Assembly: GCA_003550305.1 (NCBI GenBank)
Contig: QKYT01000082.1
Span: 138,300-167,953 of the forward strand
Length of the DNA: 29,654 bases
Origin: Glomus cerebriforme
Taxonomy: Eukaryota; Glomeromycota; Glomeromycetes; Glomerales; Glomeraceae
Reading direction: 5' to 3'
This document shows positions 19,782 through 29,654 of the stretch, piece after piece. The notes under the pieces were generated by a model. The model had not been told where the DNA came from, searched no databases, and worked only from the letters and a program-made list of their open reading frames with translations. How positions within the stretch are numbered: the first letter of the stretch is position 1; each line of letters opens with the position of its first letter. The position numbers and the translations under genes are program-made.

Positions 19782-22700
19782 ATGACTGCAGAAATCGTTT
19801 CAAGTGTTCAGAAATCTGGCTCACAACTTCTGTTTTTTGACACATTGACAGCAAGTAATTTTAGTAACGACGAGCTTCCAACAGAATGCATTAGATTTCA
19901 CCAACGGGTTGTTTTGTCTGAGATAAGAGTAGTACCGAAACACTTCCGTCCGTTTAAAGGCAGTCGTAAAAATGATCACGTAGGGTAAGTCTGCAATATT
20001 CTTAATATTTTCCTTTATTCTATTAATGACTAATCTTATAACCTTCAAAATATTATAGACAAACTTCTCCTAATAAATTCGATCTAAATCTTCTCATTCA
20101 TAAAACTCTTACTGCCGATTCGGCCAAACCACCAGAAAAACGTCCACCGACTTTACCTTTACATCCCTTAACAATATCTTTTGATGAAAAGAAAGGATTC
20201 CTTAGTTATGATGTTACTTTGTTACCTGAAGTAGGTATATGAGTGTTATTATTATAAAATCCAAACTGATTTTAATATTTTTGTATTTTTTTTTTAAATA
20301 TAGGCTACTACGCGTTTTATAATTCTTCGTGGAAATTACCAATCTGTAACATTATGTATCTATGGAAGAGTTATGGAAAGTGGCAAGTCTCACAATATTA
20401 AATCCAAGGATCAATTAAGTTCATCTACAATTAGTGAAAGTCAACACAATAAAAAAGATAACTTAGATACATTTTTTCTTAACGGAACTGATTTAACTAA
20501 TACTAAGCAATTCACAGAAATTGTACAATCATCATCAATAGGTAATAGTATAGAGTTAAAAGCTGAAGATGATGATTCACTTGGAAATATATCTATTAAA
20601 AAAGAAAACGAAGAAAAAATTGACGAAATGAACTCTACGAGACCTCAAGAGTTTTACAATCATGATGTAAATATAATGGACAATGTTCAGACAGAACAAA
20701 GTATCCCTGTAATAAACTCTAATTCATCGGTACAAATCCCTGGTGAAACTACTGAAGACCAATTTGTAACGCCAATGGAAGAAGATACATTTTATTTGGA
20801 TGATGGACATAGAGATACCAACTCTGATGCTGATAGGATAGGAACGTTATTGAATAAAGATCGAGTTGGAACTTTCAGAATTTTATCTCCAGCAAAAGCT
20901 GTTGATTTTTCTGTTTGGGATTTAGATGATAAATTAAGTAGAGATGTACTTGTGGTAAATAATACGGAAATTTGATTAAACAAAGCGTGATTAAATAACA
21001 CTACAATAATTAGATATTTATAAATTTTTTTCCATACGATAGTATCACACATCACCAGATGAAACACTTTTATCACAGGTTTCGCAATCTGTTTCGAAAA
21101 CAATGTTCAAAAAAGCTTGGGATGAATTTAATAACTATGTCAAGCAAATTCATTCGTTTTTATCTATGATGAATACTGACAACAAAAATAAGATGAAATT
21201 TAATTCTTATACAGAAAGGACTTCAATTTCATTCGAAGAATTACTTCATCAAATGAATAATGTAATTGTGGAAGGATTTCTCTGGGCAAAGCACAATGAG
21301 ATTCGATATGATGGTAAGAAATTGCGTCATTGTAATTGTTATCTTATTATTCTTGAAACTATCATTTCTAATAATTTAGCATATTATAGACGAATTGAAT
21401 ACAGTATATAAAGGAGTACTGTTCGCTCTTGACATGACAACAGGAAAGGTGAAAATCACTGATTGTTTTGTTTTCACTTAGAAAATTCTGTTATTGATGT
21501 CCATGCATACATAAAGTTGATGCTGGCGATAATTTATCAGTTCTAATTTCATGTGACGCAATCTGATAGTCTACCGTGAAATTGTTTGAAAATGGCCTAT
21601 CGTTATTCTGTAAACTATGTGCATGTGGAGAAGATATTGCTAATTCTTCAATGGTAACTAGATATAAATTAATTTGTTGCAAATTAAGAGTTTTCACGGA
21701 ACGTAAAATTCTTACTAATTGAAATCTCTATTCATTTCATTAAGATCCAAACCTTCCTCGATCTCGTGGTTCCTCTTCTAAAAGAACAGTTTGTGTCTTC
21801 AACTTTGCAAACAATTATACTCCGCGGTTTATTGGAGTGCTTAGGAGAACCGCGCGTTGTTGAAAAATTTTTGGAATGTAGCGATAATAATAATAACGAA
21901 GATACTTCTTTGTACAAAACTTTCATTTTACCTATGTTACAAATCAAAAGTCTACCTTTACGAATTTTACATTTACTTCAAGCTATTATACGCAAAGTTT
22001 CTATATACGAGGCTTGTACAATTATACAACAGTTGGCAGATAGTGAATTACGGAATGGAATGAAAACGAGAAAAAAAGAAGAATTGATGAATTATTATGA
22101 TAATCAAATAGATAGTGACCTTTCGATTTCAGACAATAACGTACAGGAACACAATGATCTTGAATCGATCATCAATCGAGCGAACAAGTGCTTGCACATA
22201 ATTTCTAGAGCAGCTTTATATCATATGGCTTTACATTCAGGAGAAGAATCAGATCAAAATTATCCATCCATTTTTTCTTTTAAATATCTCACTTCTTGTC
22301 GTTTTTTCCCAGCTATTACGATTATTTTATCATCGCACCGGGTGCGTTCGTGTCCGAGATTTCATGAACTTGTGAACTTTGTTGGTCGATTATGTGTTAT
22401 CTTGTTTGGTGCTCCGATTGGTATGCTTTATTTAGCCAAACAATTACAACAACCTATAGAACAATTTGGCGATAGCTTATTAGTTGTTTTATCAACTATT
22501 TTGTGTCGACATAATGACGATGACATTTCAATGGAAGAAGAAGAGTTTGAAGCTTTTTCAAATTCTTTTCCGATAATAAATGGCAGCTGGTCAAATATGA
22601 ATGAATTAAGGCGAACACCAGGTGTTGGAGATATATGGTTTGGTTTTGGTCAATCCACGACTGGTGGAAATTATGATGAAGACTATGATTATATCTGCGA

Positions 22701-25700
22701 TTATAGCGATGACGACCATATAAGTAAAAAAGATTATGAAGATTCTATTTTGAAAAAGGCACGACAGATTTTAAGAATGCAAAGCTGTGGTGCTATTGGC
22801 GCAGACACAGATTGTTTGAATGATTGTATTATTCCATCCGATCAATTAATCATATTATTAACCTATCAGCTACATTCTGTTGCCATCGTTGAAAGATTGT
22901 TGGAATATGGAAAAAGAGGATTAGAAAACCATACTTATATGGATTATGCTAAAATATTAGAATTATTGAGTGATTTATTCGAATTGACTGCATTTAACGT
23001 TGGAAAGCAGGTTTATATTGTCTTAATTTTTTTTAATTACTATGATGTCAATAAACATAACATATTGAGTTCTAAAATATATATTGACATTGATAGGCCG
23101 TGGCATCTACACTTATTAATCTTGATGCTCTGCCAACCATTTTATCTCTTGTGAATATTAATCCAATACAAGAAACTTTATCGGCTTCCGTTTCATGTAC
23201 CGATTCTAATGTACTAGGACGTATTCCTTTGGAACTTTTGGAAGTTGTTATAAAATTTTCTCGTTCATTCCCGTTTTTATTAACGCCACAAATCTATGAG
23301 CTTGTGAACCCATTTATTTCTTCTGAAAACAATTTACGTGCATTATGGGATCCAATTGCTGCTTTTCACGAAACGGGGAATATCCAAGGAGTTATCGATG
23401 TTATTAAACATCAAAAGTATTATCCTGAATGTTTAAGAGATCACAATTCTGTTAATCAGATTCTTGTTTCACTTAGGCTTTTAATGTCATATACATATAC
23501 TGAAAATGGTATATTACATATTTTGAAAGCTCGAATGGATGATTTTAGTGGATTTGATAATGGAGATAGTTTTTTGGTTTTCTTATTAAGGCTTTTAAAT
23601 CACGTTGCCGAAGTTCTATCCGACTTGAGTGATTTTGTTGAGTATGCAGAACATCAATCTACATCCGAATCTACTTTTACAACTGTAACTCAAGATTGCT
23701 TAAATTTTGAAAATTATGATGAGTCTAAAGTTCAAGAAATATCAAAAGCTAGTGATATTATATCTGATAACAGAAATGAACATTCAAATAATAATACACC
23801 TACTTTTACACAATCCCCTAATATAATGTTGTCTTCTGAGGTTTTTGAACTTCGAAGAGAATTATTTGATTTGATTTGGAATAATTTGGTATTAATACGA
23901 AGACTACTTCGATTTATTTATGGAGATCCTGATGGAAGTGTAGCTAAAAGACATTTTAGAAACTTGTATGGTGAAAATGAATCGCCAGATGATCCATTGC
24001 CATCACAAAAAAAATCAATGGTCCGTATGTGTGTTGAGCCATGGCTTAGTCTTGTATCTGCCCTAGATCATTTAGATGGACGTTTAAGTGATCAACTTGG
24101 AGCTACTTCTCTACTTGGTAATGACAAGTCACTGAAAAATGGTCAATCTGCACAGATTGCACGTATTCGTGGCCTTATTTTGAGTTTATTTGGATTATTA
24201 ACTGAGATCGTTATTGAAGAAAAACCTTTACAACATGATGACGAAGTGCAAGAGCCAAATTATAGAGCTAGGTTTTTTTCCGATTTTACTGGTCGTTATG
24301 TGGTTAAGCAATTGTTCGATTTTATATTTGAAGGACCTAACAACTTTCTTAGTGGATTACATATCTTGAGTGAGATATTGCCAACACCGTTACTTTCTCA
24401 ACATTGTATAAGACATTTACATGGCTCTGAAAACATGGTTGATACTTCTATAAAAGAAAACTTAGAAAGCAGCAGGTATCCTACTAATTGGCTGCAAATT
24501 CAGCGCGAAGCACGTATACTGCGAGAATATTGGATTAAACAATTACTTCCTTTACGAGATGATTTGATTTATCTCACCAAAAGTATTGCTCCTTCAAGTT
24601 CGAAAATATTACATATGATGTTTCGTACTGTCATATGTCAACTAGTTGATTTAGATTTCTTGGATCGTGGTATAGGCAGGGGAATTGTAGCGGTTATTGT
24701 CAATGGTGTACGTGACGCTTTTGATCAATTGAATCCACTAATTGAAAAGCCTGAAATGCAAAAGTTTGGTATTAATGCTACTGCTGATGAATTCAAAGGA
24801 GAAGAATCTGAATCAAACGTTGAAGATTCGCACACATCTTTAGAAATTCAGACAAAACTGACAATATTTGGACGATGGATGAGTCTTTTAACTTCCTTAT
24901 GTGGAAATTCATCTGGAAGGTCATTGCTTCTCGATTCTCTTATTAGCATAACTGATGATGCTATGATATTAGATGATCAAGAATCATTTAAAAATTTACA
25001 CAGTCTTGTAAAAATTTTGTTGGATGTAGTTCCATCTATCAACCATGTGAATTTTATTTGTGATATTATTATGGAGTTTTTTTTCTTATTGTGTAATTCT
25101 GCAATAACTGCTTCTAGGAGAAACATGCCAAGATTAGATGACCTTTCCATTATTATAAACAATTTGTTAGAGTGGGTAAAACAAGGGAAAAATGGTCGAC
25201 TTCAAATTCATTCACTTTTGATTTTGCAGAAAATTGCAGAAACAGAATTAGGCGCTTTATTAATTCTTAAGAAAAAAGATCATCTTCAATTGATTAGCAA
25301 TATGATGACTTGGGTCCCTGATTTGTTGCGATCGCAAGATATACGAATGCATGACCTAAATATTGCATATCATTCCGTTGTCTTTATTCTTACGATAATC
25401 AGATATGTTCTTCCTGAACCACTACGTTGTGAAATCCCTTTTCTTAAAAATAATCTAGGATCTTTGCCTGTATTAATTGATTCATATAAAGACGCTGAAA
25501 CTATTCTCAAGTCATACGAAAATATTGAACAACATATTATTGAACTTCCATATGAATCTCATAATATGGATGAAGAAGTGCATGATCTTCATTTATGTCA
25601 ATCAGTAGCAAATGTTGTTAAAAGATTGAAAGATCATATACAGGATTATATCCAAGAAGTCAATCAAAATGCAATTATACTAAATATTGATGAAATTTTC

Positions 25701-26913
25701 AAAAGATTTAATGTTAGACTTTCTGAAGTTGTTAATGAGCTTGATAATCATAATAATTCAATTAGGCAAGAAGTTGGTTCAATAAGCATTGGGATAGTTA
25801 TCGGTATGTATTAGTTTGAAATTTATAACACATTTACTCGTTTCTAATTCACTTATTATAAATAATTATCTAGATGATTATCCGGATTTCCCATTTTATG
25901 ATGTTATGGATGATTTTGAAGGAAAAGTTGGTGAGGGAGGGTTATTTAACGCTCCTGAAACCGAAATAGATTTTGAAGTTTTCGCAAAAGAAATGTTGCC
26001 AAATTTTTATTTTCATAAAAGAATGAAAATGTCCAGTGATAGTACAGCTAAAGGCAGAAAGCTATTGAAAGCACGTACTTTAAGTAAGCTTGGTGGTATT
26101 GCTTATGAAAGCAATGCTCGAAGAAATTTAGGTGGTGGAAAGACTTATCAAAAAAATGAGTTTCGAAGCATCCATAATAATAGAAAAGCTAATACTAGCC
26201 GTCCTCCTTCGGTTCATGTCGATGATTTTATGTCTGGGAAGATTCCAGTTAATCAGCAACATCCAGACATGTTGGCTACTACTACTGCGACTACAACTCC
26301 AACTGTTCCAGTTACAGCAGCTATTCAGCAAAAGAAAACAAATGTAAATAGCCGTCCTCAACTTCAGAATAAACGAGTTGGAATATCCACTACCACTACT
26401 ACTAACTCTCAATTAGCCACGAATAATAGAGGGCGAGGTAGAAGACCTAGTACGAGTTCGGCATCAGTACGAGGTGCTTCACGCGGTGCTAGCAGTAGTG
26501 GACGAGGTAATGGTGGTGTAGGTAGGGGTAATAATACAAATGCTGGTATCGTTGGTGCTGCGTGGGATATGGGAAGTGGTGCTTGGACAGGAGGACCGCC
26601 ACCGTCGTTACTATTAATGCCACCAATGAATAAATATATGGATTTTGAAAGACGGATTGAAGGTCAACGTGATTATACCCGATATGATAATCAAACAATA
26701 CGTGCTGGTTATTATGAGAACCAATATTATGGAATGCCATCACCTATAACCCCATATGATCGTCCTCCAGTACAACAGTCGGCTCCTGGAATGGGTCCTC
26801 GGATTAAAAATGGAAATGAAACCAGAGGACGAACTGTTCCGCAAGAGTGGGCACCCCGTTCTATGACTTCTCAACCTACACGAAGACCGGAGCGGCAATT
26901 TGGTAGAAGATGA
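19782..26913 (+). CDS. VIR: Virilizer/VIRMA homologue, m6A methyltransferase complex scaffold
   Basis: Nine exons (19782-19984, 20059-20230, 20304-20954, 21043-21313, 21390-21448, 21570-21653, 21745-23010, 23097-25803, 25874-26913) encode about 2150 residues, close to plant VIR and longer than animal VIRMA. Virilizer scaffolds the nuclear complex that methylates adenosine N6 in mRNA, working with METTL3/METTL14- and WTAP-type partners. The N-terminal domain (about 1-152) is clear: LLFFDTLTASNF, VVLSEIRVVPKHFRPFKG, NKFDLNLLIH and TTRFIILRGNYQSVTLCIYG. An acidic disordered stretch follows (about 155-335), then a long alpha-helical, ARM-like region to about 1800. The C-terminal exon ends in an R/G-rich tail (GRGRRPSTSS, SSGRGNGGVGRGNN, ETRGRTVPQEWAPR), likely RNA-binding. 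Intron 5 (21449-21569) is the least certain. Start: first ATG before the conserved block. Confidence 0.88.
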
Positions 26914-26997
26914 TTTTATTTAATTTATTTATTAGTGATATTTAACGAAAGTATAAAGGATTTTTAGGATGTTTTTGTAATAATACTTTTAATGTAT

Positions 26998-27003
26998 AAT
27001 AAA
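26998..27003 (+). terminator. poly(A) signal of the Virilizer gene
   Basis: The first canonical AATAAA after the stop codon is 85 bases downstream of it, followed by a T-rich stretch. This is a normal spacing for a compact fungal 3' UTR. Confidence 0.6.
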
Positions 27004-27024
27004 TATAATTATTTTTTTAAAAAC

Positions 27025-27049
27025 TTCATCAGTGAAAATCACTAATGAA
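27025..27049. repeat. 11-bp hairpin after the Virilizer poly(A) signal
   Basis: TTCATCAGTGA (27025-27035) and TCACTAATGAA (27039-27049) pair with one mismatch around a 3-base loop. It lies 22 bases after AATAAA, so it could mark the cleavage region or be a chance palindrome. Confidence 0.4.
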
Positions 27050-27600
27050 TTTTGGAATAATCAAAAAAACTTTACTATCTAAAGGCGGACACGATAAGAG
27101 CTGTTAGCTAGTTTAGTAATTTCTTTATATTTAAAAATGTGAAATGCAAATAATAATGCAGATGATAATGACCTAAACTGAACAGATCCTTAAAATCTTT
27201 CCTTTCTTACAACTTACATACAATAATTCAAATCGACATTTAAGTTACCTTGAAGTAAATCAATTTATTAGAAATTTACCTATAAAATATATAGAATTCT
27301 CACCCAAAATTTATTAACTTTCAAGTCAGGTTTAAAAAATTTTATTATGGATGATTTGATTTAGCTAATTAAATTAATTAAATATAATCAGTTTTATTAT
27401 TAATATTATATTATGACATTTGTATTGCATTACCAATAATTATAATTATCCAGTATCCCGTGATTTTTTCCGGTTTTTTTATAATTGACAAGCACTATAA
27501 TAAAACGTGTATGTAATAAAAATACTAATTAATTATAAACAGAACAATTTGTATAATAATTTTTATTTATAATAATTATTTTTTCTTTTTTTTTTCTTAT

Positions 27601-28501
27601 TTATATTTGGTGTATTTGATTCAGAAACTGAAAGTTCTTGCAATGGCCTTTATTTTTGTTTAATAATTGTGAAACCTTGCTAAAATCATCATTAGGTAAC
27701 TGTAATTCAAATTAAATATATTAATATGTAAAAAATACCTCTTTATCTTCCAATACTTTATTATTAGTAGTAGTTTTAGATGACCTTTGCATAATTGAAT
27801 TAAAGATATTTTTTTTTTCTTCTTTATTACTTTAAAATAATTTCACACTCTAGCTAATAAATTGTGATCTAAAATAGTCATAGCTTCAATTTTCTCATTT
27901 TTAACATAAAATATTAATTGTTTTTTCCTGAATAATTAAAAATATTTCTTTCTGATATGTTAATACCACATGCAATACACATTTCACAAAATATCCTCTA
28001 ATTTATTTTTTACCAAATGTTTAATCATAATACCATTTTTCTTTAGAAATTGTTAAACAAATATTAAAATTTATAAATTTAATACAAAATAATTAAAACA
28101 ATATAATTTACCTGCTGTATTTATCAAAATTTTAAAATAAAATTCTTTAATTATACAACCTGAAGATCTTATTAAAATATACTTACAAATGTTTGCATTA
28201 AGTAATTAAGTTTAGCTTTACTTTTAATATCTGATAAAAATGGTATTTCAAATGTATGTTAACTTTTTTCCAATTCTTTCTTATTATTTTTTTAATAAAA
28301 TTTCACTCTTTTTTATATTATTAAATTGGTTAATTAATAAATTATAATATTTATCATCTTATAGATATTTATCCATAAAAAAATACTTTTAAGCAATTCC
28401 TTAAAATTATTAGAAGATATAGCATCATAAAGTAAAATAAGTTTTAATTTTAATATATTATTAAATATAGTATGTAATTTCAAAAAATTAGGTTTATCTA
28501 A
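27601..28501 (-). pseudogene. decayed minus-strand coding region of unknown family
   Basis: Read on the minus strand from 28501, protein-like segments follow one another but switch frame and meet stops: DKPNFLKLHTIFNNILK and LLYDAISSNNFKELLKSIF, then DDKYYNLLINQFNNIKKSE, HTFEIPFLSDIKSKAKLNYL, CEMCIACGINISERNIF, then IFYVKNEKIEAMTILDHNLL, and a last segment LPNDDFSKVSQLLNKNKG ending at 27601. Splice-like joints survive, for example GTATTT (27738) to ACAG (27700) before the last segment. No family is recognised. It may be an old gene or a transposon gene. The segments are better than random but could still be over-read. Confidence 0.4.
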
Positions 28502-28613
28502 AAGATTATAATTTCATTATAATATAAAATCTTTATAATAGTAACTTATTGAGATAACTGCATTTTTAAATGAAACTCTTAAATATTATTTTTTATTTTT
28601 ATACCATTATAAT

Positions 28614-29328
28614 AAATGGTATAAAATAAATTTACAATCATCCACACTACAGAACCAAGACAATAATACATCTTCCAATAAACCACTCAGCAAGAAAATT
28701 TCATGCTATCATAATGATATCCCATTTGATGAATTTAAGCATCCGGTCTTAGACAAGCAGACAAGGCTAAAACAAGCAGCTCTTAAAGGCTATCAAGTGN
28801 TCCAAGATTTTGTTACATNAGGCATTGCNCATGNAGACTTCTTTTTCAAGAAAATTCATCGTCTTTCNGACAAAATCCAAAGTTTACACAGTAAAGAAGT
28901 TCTGCAGTTAGTTGGTCTCTGGAAGAATATGGAAGACAATAATAGTTGTAATGATTTTGGTAATTCTAATTTAGATATTAATTTTAATTCTGATTCTTGT
29001 ATTAATATTAGGTNAAAATATAGTATAGATAATCTGGGTAATAGTTTAGANGTTCAAGATAGGATAAATAGACATGTTAACTGTACTAATCTAGATAATT
29101 ACAATGGTACAAGGTCAGAAGGTTAAAGGTTAAGAGTAAGGGCCGTTTANGCCAAGGGAAATTTGTTTACAATTTTCACTTTACAAACTAATAACCTTGC
29201 GTGACAAATTACATTTTTCTTCATAGAGAATGTATACGTAATTTATAGAAAGTATTCGTCATATGACATATAATATAATAAATACGTTTAACTTGTCTAA
29301 AAAAAAAAAAAAATGGTATAAAATAAAT
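28614..29328 (+). mobile_element. poly(A)-tailed retro-insertion with 18-bp target duplication
   Basis: An 18-base direct repeat, AAATGGTATAAAATAAAT, occurs at 28614-28631 and 29311-29328. Between the copies lies an intronless insert that is open from its first base, stops at 29124-29126, continues with about 170 bases of untranslated sequence and AATAAA (29277-29282), and ends in a run of 15 A (29299-29313). The last three A may belong to the duplication. These are the marks of target-primed reverse transcription by a LINE-type machinery: a 5'-truncated copy of a mature mRNA, or the 3' end of a non-LTR element. All eight N bases found in the window (28800 to 29150) fall inside it, as expected for a collapsed multi-copy family. 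Confidence 0.8.
28632..29126 (+). pseudogene. 5'-truncated ORF carried by the retro-insertion
   Basis: The frame beginning at the insertion boundary encodes 164 residues without a definite stop until TAA. It has no start codon of its own at the 5' end. Recognisable order includes YHNDIPFDEFKHPVLDKQTR, FFFKKIHRL, KIQSLHSKEVLQLVGLWKN and an N/S/D-rich tail. I do not know the family. Several Ns fall at third codon positions (GCN, TCN), while others change the residue. One, TNA at 28818-28820, could be a stop. Most likely it is the C-terminal part of a repeated Glomeromycotina protein or of a retroelement ORF. Confidence 0.6.
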
Positions 29329-29654
29329 AGAAAAATAATAATTTAGTATATAATTAGATATAATAGTAAAAAGGGATAAAAAGAAAGATAAAATAATTAG
29401 ATTATAATATGATTAATTAATAACATAGTAAAAAATATAAAGAGGGATACTGAAAATTATGGGTTCAATTTAGAAAATAAACAAAAAGAAATAAAATTAT
29501 ACTATAGAAAACATAAGAAAGTTACAAAATTAATGTAATAATTATATAATTTTTAAAAAAAAATATGAAAGAATAAAAAAAAAATAAAAGAAAAAGTTGA
29601 AAATAAAAGCTGTGAAAAAAAAAGTTAAAAATAAGAAAATATAAAAAAAGAATT
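29329..29654. other. purine-rich, AT-rich tail
   Basis: The plus strand is almost entirely A, T and G with long A-runs, and no reading frame is worth reporting. It is the flank of the retro-insertion. Confidence 0.6.

Larger units (their letters stand above)
26914..27600. other. 3' flank of the Virilizer gene and AT-rich sequence
   Basis: The poly(A) signal and a hairpin, listed separately, lie in the first 140 bases. From about 27060 to 27600 I see no supported gene. A short open stretch near 27240-27310, plus strand (EVNQFIRNLPIKYIEFSPK), looks protein-like but has no recognisable extension. Confidence 0.5.

Noticed and set aside
28614..29328. LTR retrotransposon or DNA transposon as the source of the right-hand insertion
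   Set aside because: The direct repeats are only 18 bases, with a poly(A) run at one end only and no inverted ends. This fits target-primed retroposition rather than LTRs or cut-and-paste.
1..29654. CRISPR arrays, tRNA or rRNA genes, prophage or viral genes
   Set aside because: No regularly spaced identical repeats, no cloverleaf or rRNA core sequence, and no viral structural or replication motif was seen on either strand. Introns and poly(A) signals mark this as eukaryotic nuclear DNA.

Overview
The window looks like nuclear DNA of an arbuscular mycorrhizal fungus (Glomeromycotina, Rhizophagus-like). The signs are very high A+T, genes broken by many short GT-AG introns (mostly 50-120 bp), fungal-style proteins, and decayed MULE/FAR1, mariner-like, pogo-like and hAT-like elements between genes. 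This assignment is an inference from style and gene content. All gene models below were spliced by eye, but each keeps its reading frame through every junction.

Layout. (1) 1-6350 is gene-free repeat land. It holds three tandem hairpin units (32-326) and a decayed MULE/FAR1-type transposase (about 865-4650). That transposase is split at a TA by a 1494-bp element with inverted ends (1909-3402), which itself contains a 196-bp pogo-like MITE (2196-2391). A 144-bp hAT-like MITE with a perfect 8-bp target duplication lies at 5657-5800. (2) 6351-11854 carries three genes in tandem on the minus strand: SNF5/SMARCB1 (SWI/SNF-type chromatin remodelling, with a C-terminal GATA-like finger), an APP1-type phosphatidate phosphatase, and GAR1 (H/ACA snoRNP). 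(3) A 423-bp divergent promoter separates GAR1 from glucose-6-phosphate dehydrogenase (12278-14258, plus strand). (4) 14844-18944, plus strand, is a 19-exon gene that I read as a SYCP2/Red1-type meiotic chromosome-axis protein. An unidentified Ser/Pro-rich ORF follows (19087-19617). (5) 19782-26913, plus strand, encodes a 2150-residue Virilizer/VIRMA homologue, the scaffold of the m6A mRNA methyltransferase complex. (6) 26914-29654 is again repeat land: a decayed minus-strand coding region (27601-28501) and a poly(A)-tailed retro-insertion with an 18-bp target-site duplication (28614-29328). All eight N bases I found in the window lie in that insertion.

The genes are ordinary housekeeping functions plus two linked to meiosis in other fungi: the axis protein, and Virilizer, whose complex controls meiotic entry in budding yeast. 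No operon-like logic is implied. The most interesting points are the predicted meiotic axis protein in a lineage long described as asexual, its position just upstream of Virilizer, the three-level nested transposons that can be undone to a clean reading frame, and the retrocopy with intact hallmarks.
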